Shown here: positions 26,387 to 34,104 of the stretch, one piece after another | Layout: each line of letters opens with the position of its first letter | Position numbering within the stretch: the stretch's first letter is position 1 | Assembly (NCBI RefSeq): GCF_031348265.1 | Contig: NZ_CP133771.1 | Coordinates: forward strand, 7,192,001 to 7,256,000 | DNA: 64,000 nucleotides | Direction: 5' to 3' | From: Streptomyces collinus | GTDB lineage: Bacteria > Actinomycetota > Actinomycetes > Streptomycetales > Streptomycetaceae | Notes under the pieces: model-generated | The model's input: the letters and a program-made list of their open reading frames with translations, nothing else | The model's database searches: none | What the model was told of the DNA's origin: nothing | Program-made: the position numbers and the translations under genes

Positions 26387-26734
26387 CTAGAGCTGGAGCA
26401 GCCGCTGGGTGATCTCCCGGTACTGCCTCAGCGCGTGCCGGAGTTCGTCGGACTGTGTTCCGGGGGCCTGGTCCTGCCACCCGGCGCGCAGGAGACGCCG
26501 CCGTTCCGCGAGGGCGTTCACGAGCTGGGCGGTGGCTTCGTCGTAGGCGCTCTCGGCCTCTTCCAGCGCCTCGCGCGGAGTGTCGGGGAAGTGGTTGAGG
26601 GCGTGTCGGAGGCTCTGGACGATCTTGTCCCTTTCGGCCGACGGGAGCAGTGGCTCCGGGCCCGGGGCACGGCGTTCGGTGGGCCCCCGGGTTTGGCCCG
26701 CGGGCTGCTGGGCGCGTGTCTGGTCATACATCAT
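26387..26734 (-). CDS. Hypothetical helical protein, conserved in Streptomyces
   Basis: This 115-residue protein is predicted mostly alpha-helical with charged heptad-like runs (REALEEAESAYDEATAQLVNALAERRRLLRAGWQDQ, ending ELRHALRQYREITQRLLQL). I recall similar hypothetical proteins in streptomycetes but no function. Two in-frame ATGs begin it. The first overlaps the stop of the CsbD-like gene (ATGA), showing translational coupling to a stress gene. Confidence 0.75.
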   Translation of the reverse strand: MMYDQTRAQQPAGQTRGPTERRAPGPEPLLPSAERDKIVQSLRHALNHFPDTPREALEEAESAYDEATAQLVNALAERRRLLRAGWQDQAPGTQSDELRHALRQYREITQRLLQL

Positions 26735-26883
26735 CGGGTGCTGCTTCCGTTCCGCCCGAAGGCGCTCTTGGTCTTCTCGACGGCCTGTTTCAGGATTCCG
26801 GAGACCCGGTCGATCCTGCCTCGGCGTTGCAGTCGCCTGTTGCGGGTGCCCCGGCCGAGCTCTTCGACGATCCTGCCCTTCAT
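26731..26883 (-). CDS. CsbD-like stress protein (short)
   Basis: This protein of about 50 residues has the CsbD spacing: MKGRIVEELGRGTRNRRLQRRGRIDRV, then SGILKQAVEKTKSAF. CsbD proteins are small, very hydrophilic general-stress proteins of unknown mechanism. This one is more Arg-rich than usual. The open frame reaches back to 27015, so a longer form is possible; the ATG at 26883 has only a weak distant AGGA. Its stop overlaps the next gene. Confidence 0.6.
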   Translation of the reverse strand: MKGRIVEELGRGTRNRRLQRRGRIDRVSGILKQAVEKTKSAFGRNGSSTR

Positions 26884-27281
26884 CGTCTGCGCCGTGTTCC
26901 TGATCGTCCGTGCAACGGTCGTGATCGGCCTCGCTGTTGTCCGGTAGGTGGGTTCCCGCGGGGTCTTGGCGACGCGGGTGGGCGGAATGCTTCGCCGTGT
27001 GTTCGGGAGTGGCATGGCCCTGCGCCGTGCCGCCAGTCAACGTCCGGCGACGGTCCGTGTCAACGCGGTGGCCACGCGATCCGGCCTGCCTTGTTTCGGA
27101 GCGTGAGGGCCACGGCGTCGACCGCGGCGGGCTCGACCCCTCCGCCGCTGTCATCCGCCTCCTGGAACGCCTCGGCTGGGTATACGACGTGCGCTGGCCC
27201 ACTCCGGACCGCGTGGCCGCCCGCCGCGCCTGACACCGGCCACTCACGTCCTCCGCCACACGGCGGTTGACAGGAGCTTTC

Positions 27282-27623
27282 ATGACCACCGCGCTGCGAC
27301 CCCCTCCTCCCTCCCATCCCCTTCTCCGCCTGCGCCTGGCCCCCCACGGCGGTACACCCCAGCCCATCGACAGAGCGTGGTGGCCCCGTTCGTACGACCT
27401 GCTCGCCGAACTCCCCAGGCTGCGCGCCGGATTGCCGCGCGCGTGGGGCCACATCACGAGCGTCACCATCAACGGGGCGACACGGTCCGCGGGGCCCGGC
27501 CGGATGCTCGTCTTCAACCGGGCGCGGATTGCGGGAGAACACCGGTGGCGGAGGACGGTCGGGAACGGATCCGCAGTGGCGCCGGGCGTTCCCAGCGCCG
27601 GAGACCTCAAGGACGACGGCTGA
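27282..27623 (+). CDS. DUF5994-like protein, C-terminally truncated
   Basis: The N-terminal 75 residues match DUF5994 (LLRLRLAPHGG, IDRAWWPRSYDLLAELPRL, LPRAWGHITSVTING, GRMLVFNRA). The family's conserved second half (VxLLSxGxxRWDLLVIPP) is absent and is replaced by an unrelated tail. CAGGAG lies six bases before the ATG, so it can be translated. It looks like a copy truncated by a frameshift or recombination compared with the full gene at 25642-26238. Confidence 0.6.
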   Translation: MTTALRPPPPSHPLLRLRLAPHGGTPQPIDRAWWPRSYDLLAELPRLRAGLPRAWGHITSVTINGATRSAGPGRMLVFNRARIAGEHRWRRTVGNGSAVAPGVPSAGDLKDDG

Positions 27624-27911
27624 CACCCGTCGACCCCAGGGCGGTGATCCCGGGCTTCGGACGGTGTCCCGCCGGGGACGGCGGCGGCCCATCAGGCGAA
27701 GTCGTGGACGTCGTGCTCGACCAGGCCGGACGCGTGCCTGGCGACGGCACCGTGGCCTGCACCGTCAGGGAGGACAGCCAGGCCGTGGTGGCGGCTGTGG
27801 CAGCGATGACGAGGCAGCCCGCCGAGGCGCTGGGCTGGTCCCCAGCCTGGTCCCTGAGAAGCAATTCCCGGCTCGCGGCAACCTTGTGTGACGTCTGTGA
27901 CGACAAGGGAG

Positions 27912-27942
27912 CGGATCCGGCCAGTTCCAGTGGCCGGATCCG
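27912..27942. terminator. Perfect 12-bp hairpin upstream of the GH74 gene
   Basis: CGGATCCGGCCA / TGGCCGGATCCG is a perfect stem with loop GTTCCAG, followed by GGTTT. It sits about 40 bp before the GH74 start. It may end upstream transcription or act in the GH74 leader. Confidence 0.6.
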
Positions 27943-27983
27943 GGTTTCCACTGTTGAACAGCATGCAAGGAGAACGCCTCCCC

Positions 27984-30635
27984 ATGAACAACCCCACGAA
28001 CGGCGGACGCCGCGGGCGTCACCGCCGCCGCTGGACCGCCACTGGTCTGCTGTTCGGCGTGCCCGCCGTTCTCGTGCCGTATCTCCTTATCGCACAGGAG
28101 GACTCGCAGGCCGCGACGGTCGATGGCGACGCCTACTACCGGCTGGTCTCCGTGCGCAGCGGCAAGGTGCTGGACGTCAACGGTTTCTCCGCCGCAGACG
28201 GCACCCGTATCCAGCAGTGGACCGACCAGAACACCGCCAACCAGCAATGGAGGCTGCGGCCCACCAGGGACGGCTACTACGAGCTGGTCAACCGCAACAG
28301 CGGCAAAGTGCTGGGCATAGCGGGCGACTCGACCGCCCGGGCGGCCGCCACGGAGCAGCAGACCGACAGTTCCTCCACCTCCCAGGAGTGGAAGATCAAC
28401 GAGGTGAGCGGTTCCGACGCCGTCACCTTCACCTCGCGCAGGAGCGGCCAACTGCTGGACGTCTCCAAGGGCTCCAAGGCAGACGGCGCGGCAGTCGTCC
28501 AGTATCCCGCCACAGGCAGCGCCAACCAGGAGTGGAAGCTGGTGAAGACGGCCGAGCCCCAGGCGGCCGGGGCGGGCGCGGCGCGGACCACGGCCGCGGC
28601 CGGTCCGTATGTGTGGAAGAACGCCCAGGTGGTGGGCGGTGGTTATGTCACCGGACTGGTGTTCAACCAGCGGGAGAAGGGTCTGCTGTACGCACGTACC
28701 GACATGGGCGGCGCCTACCGCTGGGACACCGCGGCCGAGCAGTGGATCCCACTGACCGACTGGATCGGCGAGAAGGACTGGAACCTGCTGGGCATCGACG
28801 CGGTGGCCACCGACCCCGTCGACCCTAAGCGGCTCTACTTCTCGGCGGGCACCTACACCAACGAGTGGGCCGGCAACGGCGCGATCCTGCGCTCCACTGA
28901 CCGGGGCCGCACCTTCAAGCGCACTGATCTGCCGTTCAAGGTGGGCGGCAACGAGGACGGCCGCGGCGCGGGCGAGCGGCTGGCGATCAACCCCGCGGAC
29001 AACGGCACCCTGCTGCTGGGCACCCGCAAGAACGGCCTGTGGCGCAGCAGCGACCACGGCGTGACATGGCGGCAGGTCTCCTCGTTCCCCGTCAAGGACG
29101 GGGCGGGCAGCGGGGCGGGCATCTCCTTCGTGACGTACGGCCCGGCCGGCAGCAAGACGATCTACGTCGGCGTCAACGACAGGTCCACCTCCCTGTACCG
29201 CTCCACCGACGGCGGCAGCACCTGGCAGGCCGTCTCCGGGCAGCCCACCGGCCAGCTGCCGCAGCACGGCGTGCTCTCCGGTGACGGCTCGCTGTACCTG
29301 ACGTACACCAACAACCTCGGACCCAACGGCGTGACGGCGGGCTCGGTGTGGAAGTACACGCCGGGCAGCGGGGCATGGAAGAACATCTCCCCGTCCAAGG
29401 GCGACTACGGCTTCTCCGGTCTGGCCGTCGACCCGCGCAAGCCCTCCACGGTGATGGTCACCACCCTCGGCCGCTGGTGGCCCGAGGACGAGATCTATCG
29501 GACCACCGACGGCGGCGCCACATGGAAGGCACTGGCTGACAAGTCGGTGCGCAGCGCCTCCGCCGCCCCTTACGTCGGCACCCACACCGGGCACTGGATG
29601 ACCGCCCTGGCCATCGATCCCTTCAACTCCGGGCACGTGCTGTACGGCACCGGCAACGGCATCCTGCGCAGCAAGGACGCAAGCGCCTCCGACACCGGCG
29701 GCACCAGCCACTGGAGCATGGGCGCCCGAGGGCTGGAGGAGACCGCGCTGCTGGACGCGATCGCCCCGCCCGGCGGCGCCACCGTCATCACCTCCATGGG
29801 CGACCAGGGCGGCTTCCGGCACGACTCCCTGACCAAGGTGCCCTCCGGGCGGCTGAGCAACCCGATGATGACCAACAGCACCGACATCGACTTCGCTCAG
29901 TCCAAGCCCTCGATGATGGTCCGCGTCGGCCGTGGCGGCGCGCAGGACGGCGCCTACTCCACCGACGGCGGCCGCAGCTGGAACGGCTTCAAGGCGGAGC
30001 CGGTGGCCAGTGCGCAGGACGGGCATGTCGCGCTCGCGGCGGACGGCTCCACCATCGTCTGGACCCAGGCCGGACAGGCCCCGTACCGCTCGACCGACAA
30101 CGGGGCGAGCTGGTCGAGGGTCAGCGGCCTGGGCACCGGCGCCGTGATCGTCGCCGACCGCTCCTCGGCCAGGACCTTCTACGCGCTGTCCGGCGGCACG
30201 CTCCACGCCAGCACCGACGGCGGCGCGACCTTCACCGCCCGCGCCGGCAACCTGCCCTCCGGCAAGCTCACGGCCGTCCCCGGCATCGCCGGGGACCTGT
30301 GGATCGCCGGCGGCGGCAAGGGGCTGCTGCACTCCACCGACGGCGGCCGGACCTTCACCACGCTCAAGACGGTGCAGTCCGCCTCCGCCCTCGGCTTCGG
30401 CAAGGCCAAGCCGGGCACCAACTACCAGGCGCTGTACCTGATCGGCACCGTCAAGGACGTCACCGGAGTCTTCCGCTCCACCGACAAGGGCGCCACCTGG
30501 CTCCGCGTCAACGACGACGCCCACCAGTGGGGCGCCATCGGCGGCGTCGGCGTCATCACCGGCGACCCCGACACCTTCGGCCGCGTCTACGTCGGCACCA
30601 ACGGACGCGGCCTGCAGTACGGCGACCCGTCCTGA
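27984..30635 (+). CDS. Secreted GH74 xyloglucanase with N-terminal ricin-type CBM13-like module
   Basis: This 883-residue protein has a signal peptide (HRRRWTATGLLFGVPAVLV, cleavage near DSQA/AT). A ricin-type beta-trefoil follows (about 40-190) with QxW-like repeats NQQWRL, SQEWKI, NQEWKL. The GH74 double beta-propeller (about 205-883) has many Asp-box repeats such as STDGGSTW and TTDGGATW. The two catalytic Asp of GH74 are visible in TDMGGAYRWD and in MGDQGGFRHD. GH74 enzymes cut the beta-1,4-glucan backbone of xyloglucan. The module at the N-terminus may help binding to polysaccharide. AAGGAGA precedes the ATG. Other hemicellulases follow on the opposite strand. Confidence 0.93.
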   Translation: MNNPTNGGRRGRHRRRWTATGLLFGVPAVLVPYLLIAQEDSQAATVDGDAYYRLVSVRSGKVLDVNGFSAADGTRIQQWTDQNTANQQWRLRPTRDGYYELVNRNSGKVLGIAGDSTARAAATEQQTDSSSTSQEWKINEVSGSDAVTFTSRRSGQLLDVSKGSKADGAAVVQYPATGSANQEWKLVKTAEPQAAGAGAARTTAAAGPYVWKNAQVVGGGYVTGLVFNQREKGLLYARTDMGGAYRWDTAAEQWIPLTDWIGEKDWNLLGIDAVATDPVDPKRLYFSAGTYTNEWAGNGAILRSTDRGRTFKRTDLPFKVGGNEDGRGAGERLAINPADNGTLLLGTRKNGLWRSSDHGVTWRQVSSFPVKDGAGSGAGISFVTYGPAGSKTIYVGVNDRSTSLYRSTDGGSTWQAVSGQPTGQLPQHGVLSGDGSLYLTYTNNLGPNGVTAGSVWKYTPGSGAWKNISPSKGDYGFSGLAVDPRKPSTVMVTTLGRWWPEDEIYRTTDGGATWKALADKSVRSASAAPYVGTHTGHWMTALAIDPFNSGHVLYGTGNGILRSKDASASDTGGTSHWSMGARGLEETALLDAIAPPGGATVITSMGDQGGFRHDSLTKVPSGRLSNPMMTNSTDIDFAQSKPSMMVRVGRGGAQDGAYSTDGGRSWNGFKAEPVASAQDGHVALAADGSTIVWTQAGQAPYRSTDNGASWSRVSGLGTGAVIVADRSSARTFYALSGGTLHASTDGGATFTARAGNLPSGKLTAVPGIAGDLWIAGGGKGLLHSTDGGRTFTTLKTVQSASALGFGKAKPGTNYQALYLIGTVKDVTGVFRSTDKGATWLRVNDDAHQWGAIGGVGVITGDPDTFGRVYVGTNGRGLQYGDPS

Positions 30636-30649
30636 CCCGGGAGCCGTGG

Positions 30650-30681
30650 CGGGGCCGCAGCCGTGACGGGCTGCGGCCCCG
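30650..30681 (+). terminator. Terminator of the GH74 gene
   Basis: A perfect 13-bp stem (CGGGGCCGCAGCC / GGCTGCGGCCCCG) with a 6-nt loop starts 14 bp after the stop codon. It could also stop transcription coming from the opposite strand. Confidence 0.85.
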
Positions 30682-30784
30682 CATGGCTGGGCAACCTCGC
30701 CCGGGACCCGGACGTGAGCTGCCACGAGAGCGCCTGGCCGGTGCCTGCACCGATGGGCTCGGTGTCCCGGTTCCGGTGCGGGAA

Positions 30785-30823
30785 GGCAGTCCCCCGCAGT
30801 TGGTCTGCTGTCGTGGGACTGCC
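30785..30823 (-). terminator. Terminator of the GH27 gene
   Basis: The arms GGCAGTCCC and GGGACTGCC pair perfectly around an inner partly paired segment. It lies 46 bp past the GH27 stop on the minus strand. Confidence 0.7.
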
Positions 30824-30868
30824 CTCAACCGATCGGGCGTCTCCCTGCGCCGTGGTAGGCGTGGCGGG

Positions 30869-32512
30869 TTACAGGAGCGTGGTCCACTTCTGGTTGCTCT
30901 GGCCGTTGCAGGTCCACAGGATGACCGGGGTCCCGTTGGCGGTTCCTGATCGTTCGGAGTCCAGGCAGAGCCCGGCGCGGACGTTGCGGATCGACCCGTC
31001 GGCGCCCACGGTCCACTTCTGGTTGTTCTGGCCGTTGCAGGGCCAGATGATCACCCTTGTGCCGTTGGTGGTGCCCTGGTTGTAGGCGTCCAGGCACTTG
31101 TCACCGTAGACGCGGATCTCGCCTCCGGCCCACGTGGTCCAGAGCTGGTTGGCTGCGGTGTGGCAGTCCCAGATCAGCGACGCCGTCCCGGCTGCGGTGG
31201 AGGCGCGGTCCACGTCCAGACAGCGGCCGGATCCGGCACCACGCAGGCGTGCGGTGGTGGAGGCCAACGGGCTGCCGCCGGTCATCTTGAATACGGCGAC
31301 ACCGTGCGCCGGGACGCTCGCCGAGATCTGCCCGGACGTGCTCGACGTGGCACCGGTCCACAGGTCGGTGAGGGTGAACGACCCTCCGGTGAGGCCGACC
31401 TGCGCGGCCGAGGCGGTGATGGTCGTGGTGTTCCCTCCCCGGTTGAACAGGCCGACGGCGACCGATCCGTCGGACAGGGGCTTGGCGAACACCTCGGTGT
31501 CGCCGTCGTCGCGCACCCTGCGCCCGCCCGCGCCCAGCGGATCCTGGTTGACCGCCAGCAGACGGGGGTTGCGCAAGATCGCGCTCACGTCGGCGGACAT
31601 GGTGCGGATGTCGTTGCCGGCCATGAGCGGGGCCGAGAGCAGCGACCACAGGGCGAAGTGGGAGCGGGACTCGGTCAGCGACAGACCGGGACGGCCGACG
31701 ACCAGCATGTCGGGGTCGTTCCAGTTTCCCGGGCCCGACTGGGCGGCCAGCGGCGCGGTGACGTCCAGGACGTTGCCGACGCCCATCGGGTAGCTGTTGG
31801 TGTTGCTGTTCTGCCAGATGTCGAGCAGGTCCTCGGTCGTCCGCCACAGGTCGGCGACCTCACCCCAGTCGTACTTGTCGCCGGTGGGGGAGTGGAAGCT
31901 GTTGGGGTTGATGCTGTAGACGATCGGACGGCCGGTTGCGCGCAGGGCGTCGCGCATGATGGTGAACTGCGCGATCTGCTCGTTGAGGGTGCCGCTGCCG
32001 GAGCACCAGTCGTACTTGAGATAGTCCACGCCCCATGAGGCGAATGTGGCGGCGTCCTGGGCCTCGTGGCCCTTGCTGCCGGTGGAGCCGGGGTAGGTCC
32101 CCACGCCCTGCGCGCACGTCTTCTCGTTGGGCGCCTGGTAGATGCCGAACTTCAGGCCCTTGCTGTGGATGTAGTCGCCGAGCGCCTTCATGCCGCTGGG
32201 GAACTTGGTCGGGTTGGCCCGGAGGTTGCCCGCCGCGTCACGCTGCGGGTCGAACCAGCAGTCGTCGACGACGACGTACTGGTAGCCCGCGCCCTTCATG
32301 CCCGTGGACACCATCGCGTCGGCGGCCTGGCGGACCTGCGCCTCGGTGATCCCGCACCCGAAGCTGTTCCAGCTGTTCCAGCCCAGTGGCGGGGTGAGCG
32401 CCGGGCTGCCCGGCGCGGCCTCGGCGGTCGTGTCGGCGGAGGCGGTGACGCAGGCGGTGAGCGTCAGCGCGGTGGCCGTGAGGAGACGCAGCAGTCGTCT
32501 GTGTAAAACCAT
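30869..32512 (-). CDS. Secreted GH27 alpha-galactosidase or beta-L-arabinopyranosidase with CBM13-like module
   Basis: This 547-residue protein has a signal peptide (LLTATALTLTACVTASA), a GH27 barrel (about 37-310), a beta-sandwich (about 315-405) and a ricin-type beta-trefoil (about 415-547; NQLWTT, NQKWTV, NQKWTTLL). Nucleophile Asp is in YLKYDWC and acid/base Asp in NWNDPDML; PPLGWNSWNSFGC is the family start. The segment GIYQAPNEKTC differs from the GIYSDAG usual in alpha-galactosidases. CBM13-bearing GH27 enzymes with beta-L-arabinopyranosidase activity are known in Streptomyces, so activity is open between the two. The neighbours suggest action on arabinose- or galactose-bearing side chains. 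Confidence 0.92.
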   Translation of the reverse strand: MVLHRRLLRLLTATALTLTACVTASADTTAEAAPGSPALTPPLGWNSWNSFGCGITEAQVRQAADAMVSTGMKGAGYQYVVVDDCWFDPQRDAAGNLRANPTKFPSGMKALGDYIHSKGLKFGIYQAPNEKTCAQGVGTYPGSTGSKGHEAQDAATFASWGVDYLKYDWCSGSGTLNEQIAQFTIMRDALRATGRPIVYSINPNSFHSPTGDKYDWGEVADLWRTTEDLLDIWQNSNTNSYPMGVGNVLDVTAPLAAQSGPGNWNDPDMLVVGRPGLSLTESRSHFALWSLLSAPLMAGNDIRTMSADVSAILRNPRLLAVNQDPLGAGGRRVRDDGDTEVFAKPLSDGSVAVGLFNRGGNTTTITASAAQVGLTGGSFTLTDLWTGATSSTSGQISASVPAHGVAVFKMTGGSPLASTTARLRGAGSGRCLDVDRASTAAGTASLIWDCHTAANQLWTTWAGGEIRVYGDKCLDAYNQGTTNGTRVIIWPCNGQNNQKWTVGADGSIRNVRAGLCLDSERSGTANGTPVILWTCNGQSNQKWTTLL

Positions 32513-32528
32513 GGGGGGTACCTTCCCG

Positions 32529-32548
32529 GCCCGCGCAGCTGTGCGGGC
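32529..32548. repeat. 20-bp imperfect palindrome between GH62 and GH27 genes
   Basis: GCCCGCGCAGCTGTGCGGGC pairs at 9 of 10 positions. It is 42 bp after the GH62 stop and 17 bp before the GH27 start. It could be a terminator for GH62 or an operator for GH27. Confidence 0.5.
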
Positions 32549-32589
32549 CTGATGGGCCGCTCATGAGGTTGTGATCAGGCGCGCCTGGG

Positions 32590-33996
32590 TCAGCGCTGCA
32601 GGGTGAGCAGAGCCGGCCGGTACGGCAGCTTCAGGTAGTCGGTGCCGTCCGATGCCGGAGACCTGCCCTGGTACAGGAACTGCAGGTTGCAGGGGTCGAT
32701 GGTCATGGTCTGGTCGGCGTTGACGCGGACCAGGTCACCGTGGCTGATGTCGTTGGTCCAGGTCTGGTTGGTGTTGGCCTTGCCCGCGAAGGGGTTGCTC
32801 TCGGTGCCGGCCTGCTCGGTCCACGTGCCGGTCAGGCTGGTGGCGGTGAAGGAGCGGAAGTAGCGCCCGTTGACACCCCGCGCCTCGACGATCATGAGGT
32901 ACTGGTTCTGGCCCTGGACCTTGTAGACCTCGGGGGCTTCGAACAGGCGCTCCTCGGTGTCGGTCATGACCGTTGTGTAGGAGGAGCCGAAGCTGCTGGG
33001 GAAGTTCCCGAGCGGCATGGTCGACCTGAAGATGCTGCCCTTGTCGTTGGCGAAGAACAGGTGGATGTTCTGGCCGTCGGCGATCAGGGTCGGGTCGATC
33101 GGGCCGCCGACCGGGACGCTGCCGGTGAACAGCGGCTGCGGGGCGGACCAGCTGTTGGGGTTGGTGGGGTCGCTGGACGTGCGGTAGGTGAAGGGCCAGC
33201 CGGTGTCCCACCCGTTCGAGGCCAGCACCCAGATGTTCTTGGTCGAGAGGTAGAACAGTTTGGGCGCCACCACTGACCCGTTTACCTTGGTCTGGGTGGC
33301 TGTCCCCATGTCGGACCAGTTCCTGAAGGGACTGAACATCATCGCGCCCCACGAGTTTCCGTCGGAGCTGGTGGCGTACACCAGGTTCTGGCCGTTGATC
33401 GGGACGGTGGTGAAGTCCTTCAGCGCGAGCCAGCCGTTCCCCGGCTGCGCGAGCGGGCCGGTCGAGGACCACCGATACGTCGACGGAAGTGCACACGTGG
33501 TGGGCGTCCCGGACAGGCCGGTCCACTTCTGATTGTTGCCGCCGTTGCAGTTCCACAGCTGCACCGCCGTGCCGTTGGCCGTGGCGCCGCCGCTGACGTC
33601 CAGACACAGCCCGGACTCCACGGCGACGATCGTGCCGTCGGCGTTCGCCCGCCACTGCTGGTTGGTGCCGCCGTTGCAGGACCAGATCACCGGCCGGGTA
33701 CCGGCCGTGGTGGCGTGGTTCGGAACGTCCAGGCACTTGTTGCCGTACACGGTCAGCTGGTTGTTGTCCGTCAGCGTCCACCGCTGATTGGTACCGCCGG
33801 TGCAGTCCCAGATCTGCACGTTCGTGCCGTCGGTCTGGCCGGCGCCCGGCACATCGAGACACCGGCCGGAAGCAACGCCGCGCACGGCGCTGGTGGTGGC
33901 CGCCTGGGCGGGGTTGGCGACGAGTGTCGCCGCCGAAGCGATGAGGGTCGCGAGCACCACAGGCAGGTGCCTGCGGCTGAAACCACGTCTGCGCAT
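32590..33996 (-). CDS. Secreted GH62 alpha-L-arabinofuranosidase with N-terminal CBM13-like module
   Basis: This 468-residue protein has a signal peptide (RRHLPVVLATLIASAATLVANPAQA). A ricin-type beta-trefoil (about 35-160) has three QxW repeats (NQRWTL, NQQWRA, NQKWTG). A GH62 five-bladed propeller follows (about 170-468) with motifs TYRWSSTGPLAQP, WLALKDFT, GGPIDPTLI, EAPEVYKVQG, TWTNDISHGDLVR. GH62 enzymes remove alpha-1,2/1,3-arabinofuranose from arabinoxylan. I chose the ATG giving RRRGFSRRH, preceded by AAGGA; upstream ATGs add an unlikely leader. A near-perfect 18-bp inverted repeat lies 30 bp upstream of the start. Confidence 0.93.
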   Translation of the reverse strand: MRRRGFSRRHLPVVLATLIASAATLVANPAQAATTSAVRGVASGRCLDVPGAGQTDGTNVQIWDCTGGTNQRWTLTDNNQLTVYGNKCLDVPNHATTAGTRPVIWSCNGGTNQQWRANADGTIVAVESGLCLDVSGGATANGTAVQLWNCNGGNNQKWTGLSGTPTTCALPSTYRWSSTGPLAQPGNGWLALKDFTTVPINGQNLVYATSSDGNSWGAMMFSPFRNWSDMGTATQTKVNGSVVAPKLFYLSTKNIWVLASNGWDTGWPFTYRTSSDPTNPNSWSAPQPLFTGSVPVGGPIDPTLIADGQNIHLFFANDKGSIFRSTMPLGNFPSSFGSSYTTVMTDTEERLFEAPEVYKVQGQNQYLMIVEARGVNGRYFRSFTATSLTGTWTEQAGTESNPFAGKANTNQTWTNDISHGDLVRVNADQTMTIDPCNLQFLYQGRSPASDGTDYLKLPYRPALLTLQR

Positions 33997-34025
33997 GGGG
34001 ATCTCATTCCTTGAGTGAGCGGTTA

Positions 34026-34043
34026 TGTTCGGAATACCGAACA
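34026..34043. promoter_or_regulatory. Inverted-repeat operator upstream of the GH62 gene
   Basis: TGTTCGGAATACCGAACA pairs at 8 of 9 positions. It lies 30-47 bp before the GH62 start, where a repressor would act. A related repeat precedes the GH43 gene at 38108-38123. Confidence 0.55.
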
Positions 34044-34104
34044 AGGGTCGAACTGTCGGGTAAACGGAAGAGTGGAGGGCGGCCGTCTGTTTCCGGGGCG
34101 GAAC

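Noticed and set aside
27765..30725. 986-codon minus-strand open frame opposite GH74
   Set aside because: Antisense shadow; GH74 catalytic and Asp-box motifs are clear on the + strand.
32576..32587. CAGGCGCGCCTG perfect palindrome by the GH62 stop
   Set aside because: Only 12 bp of pure GC sequence, expected by chance in DNA this GC-rich.
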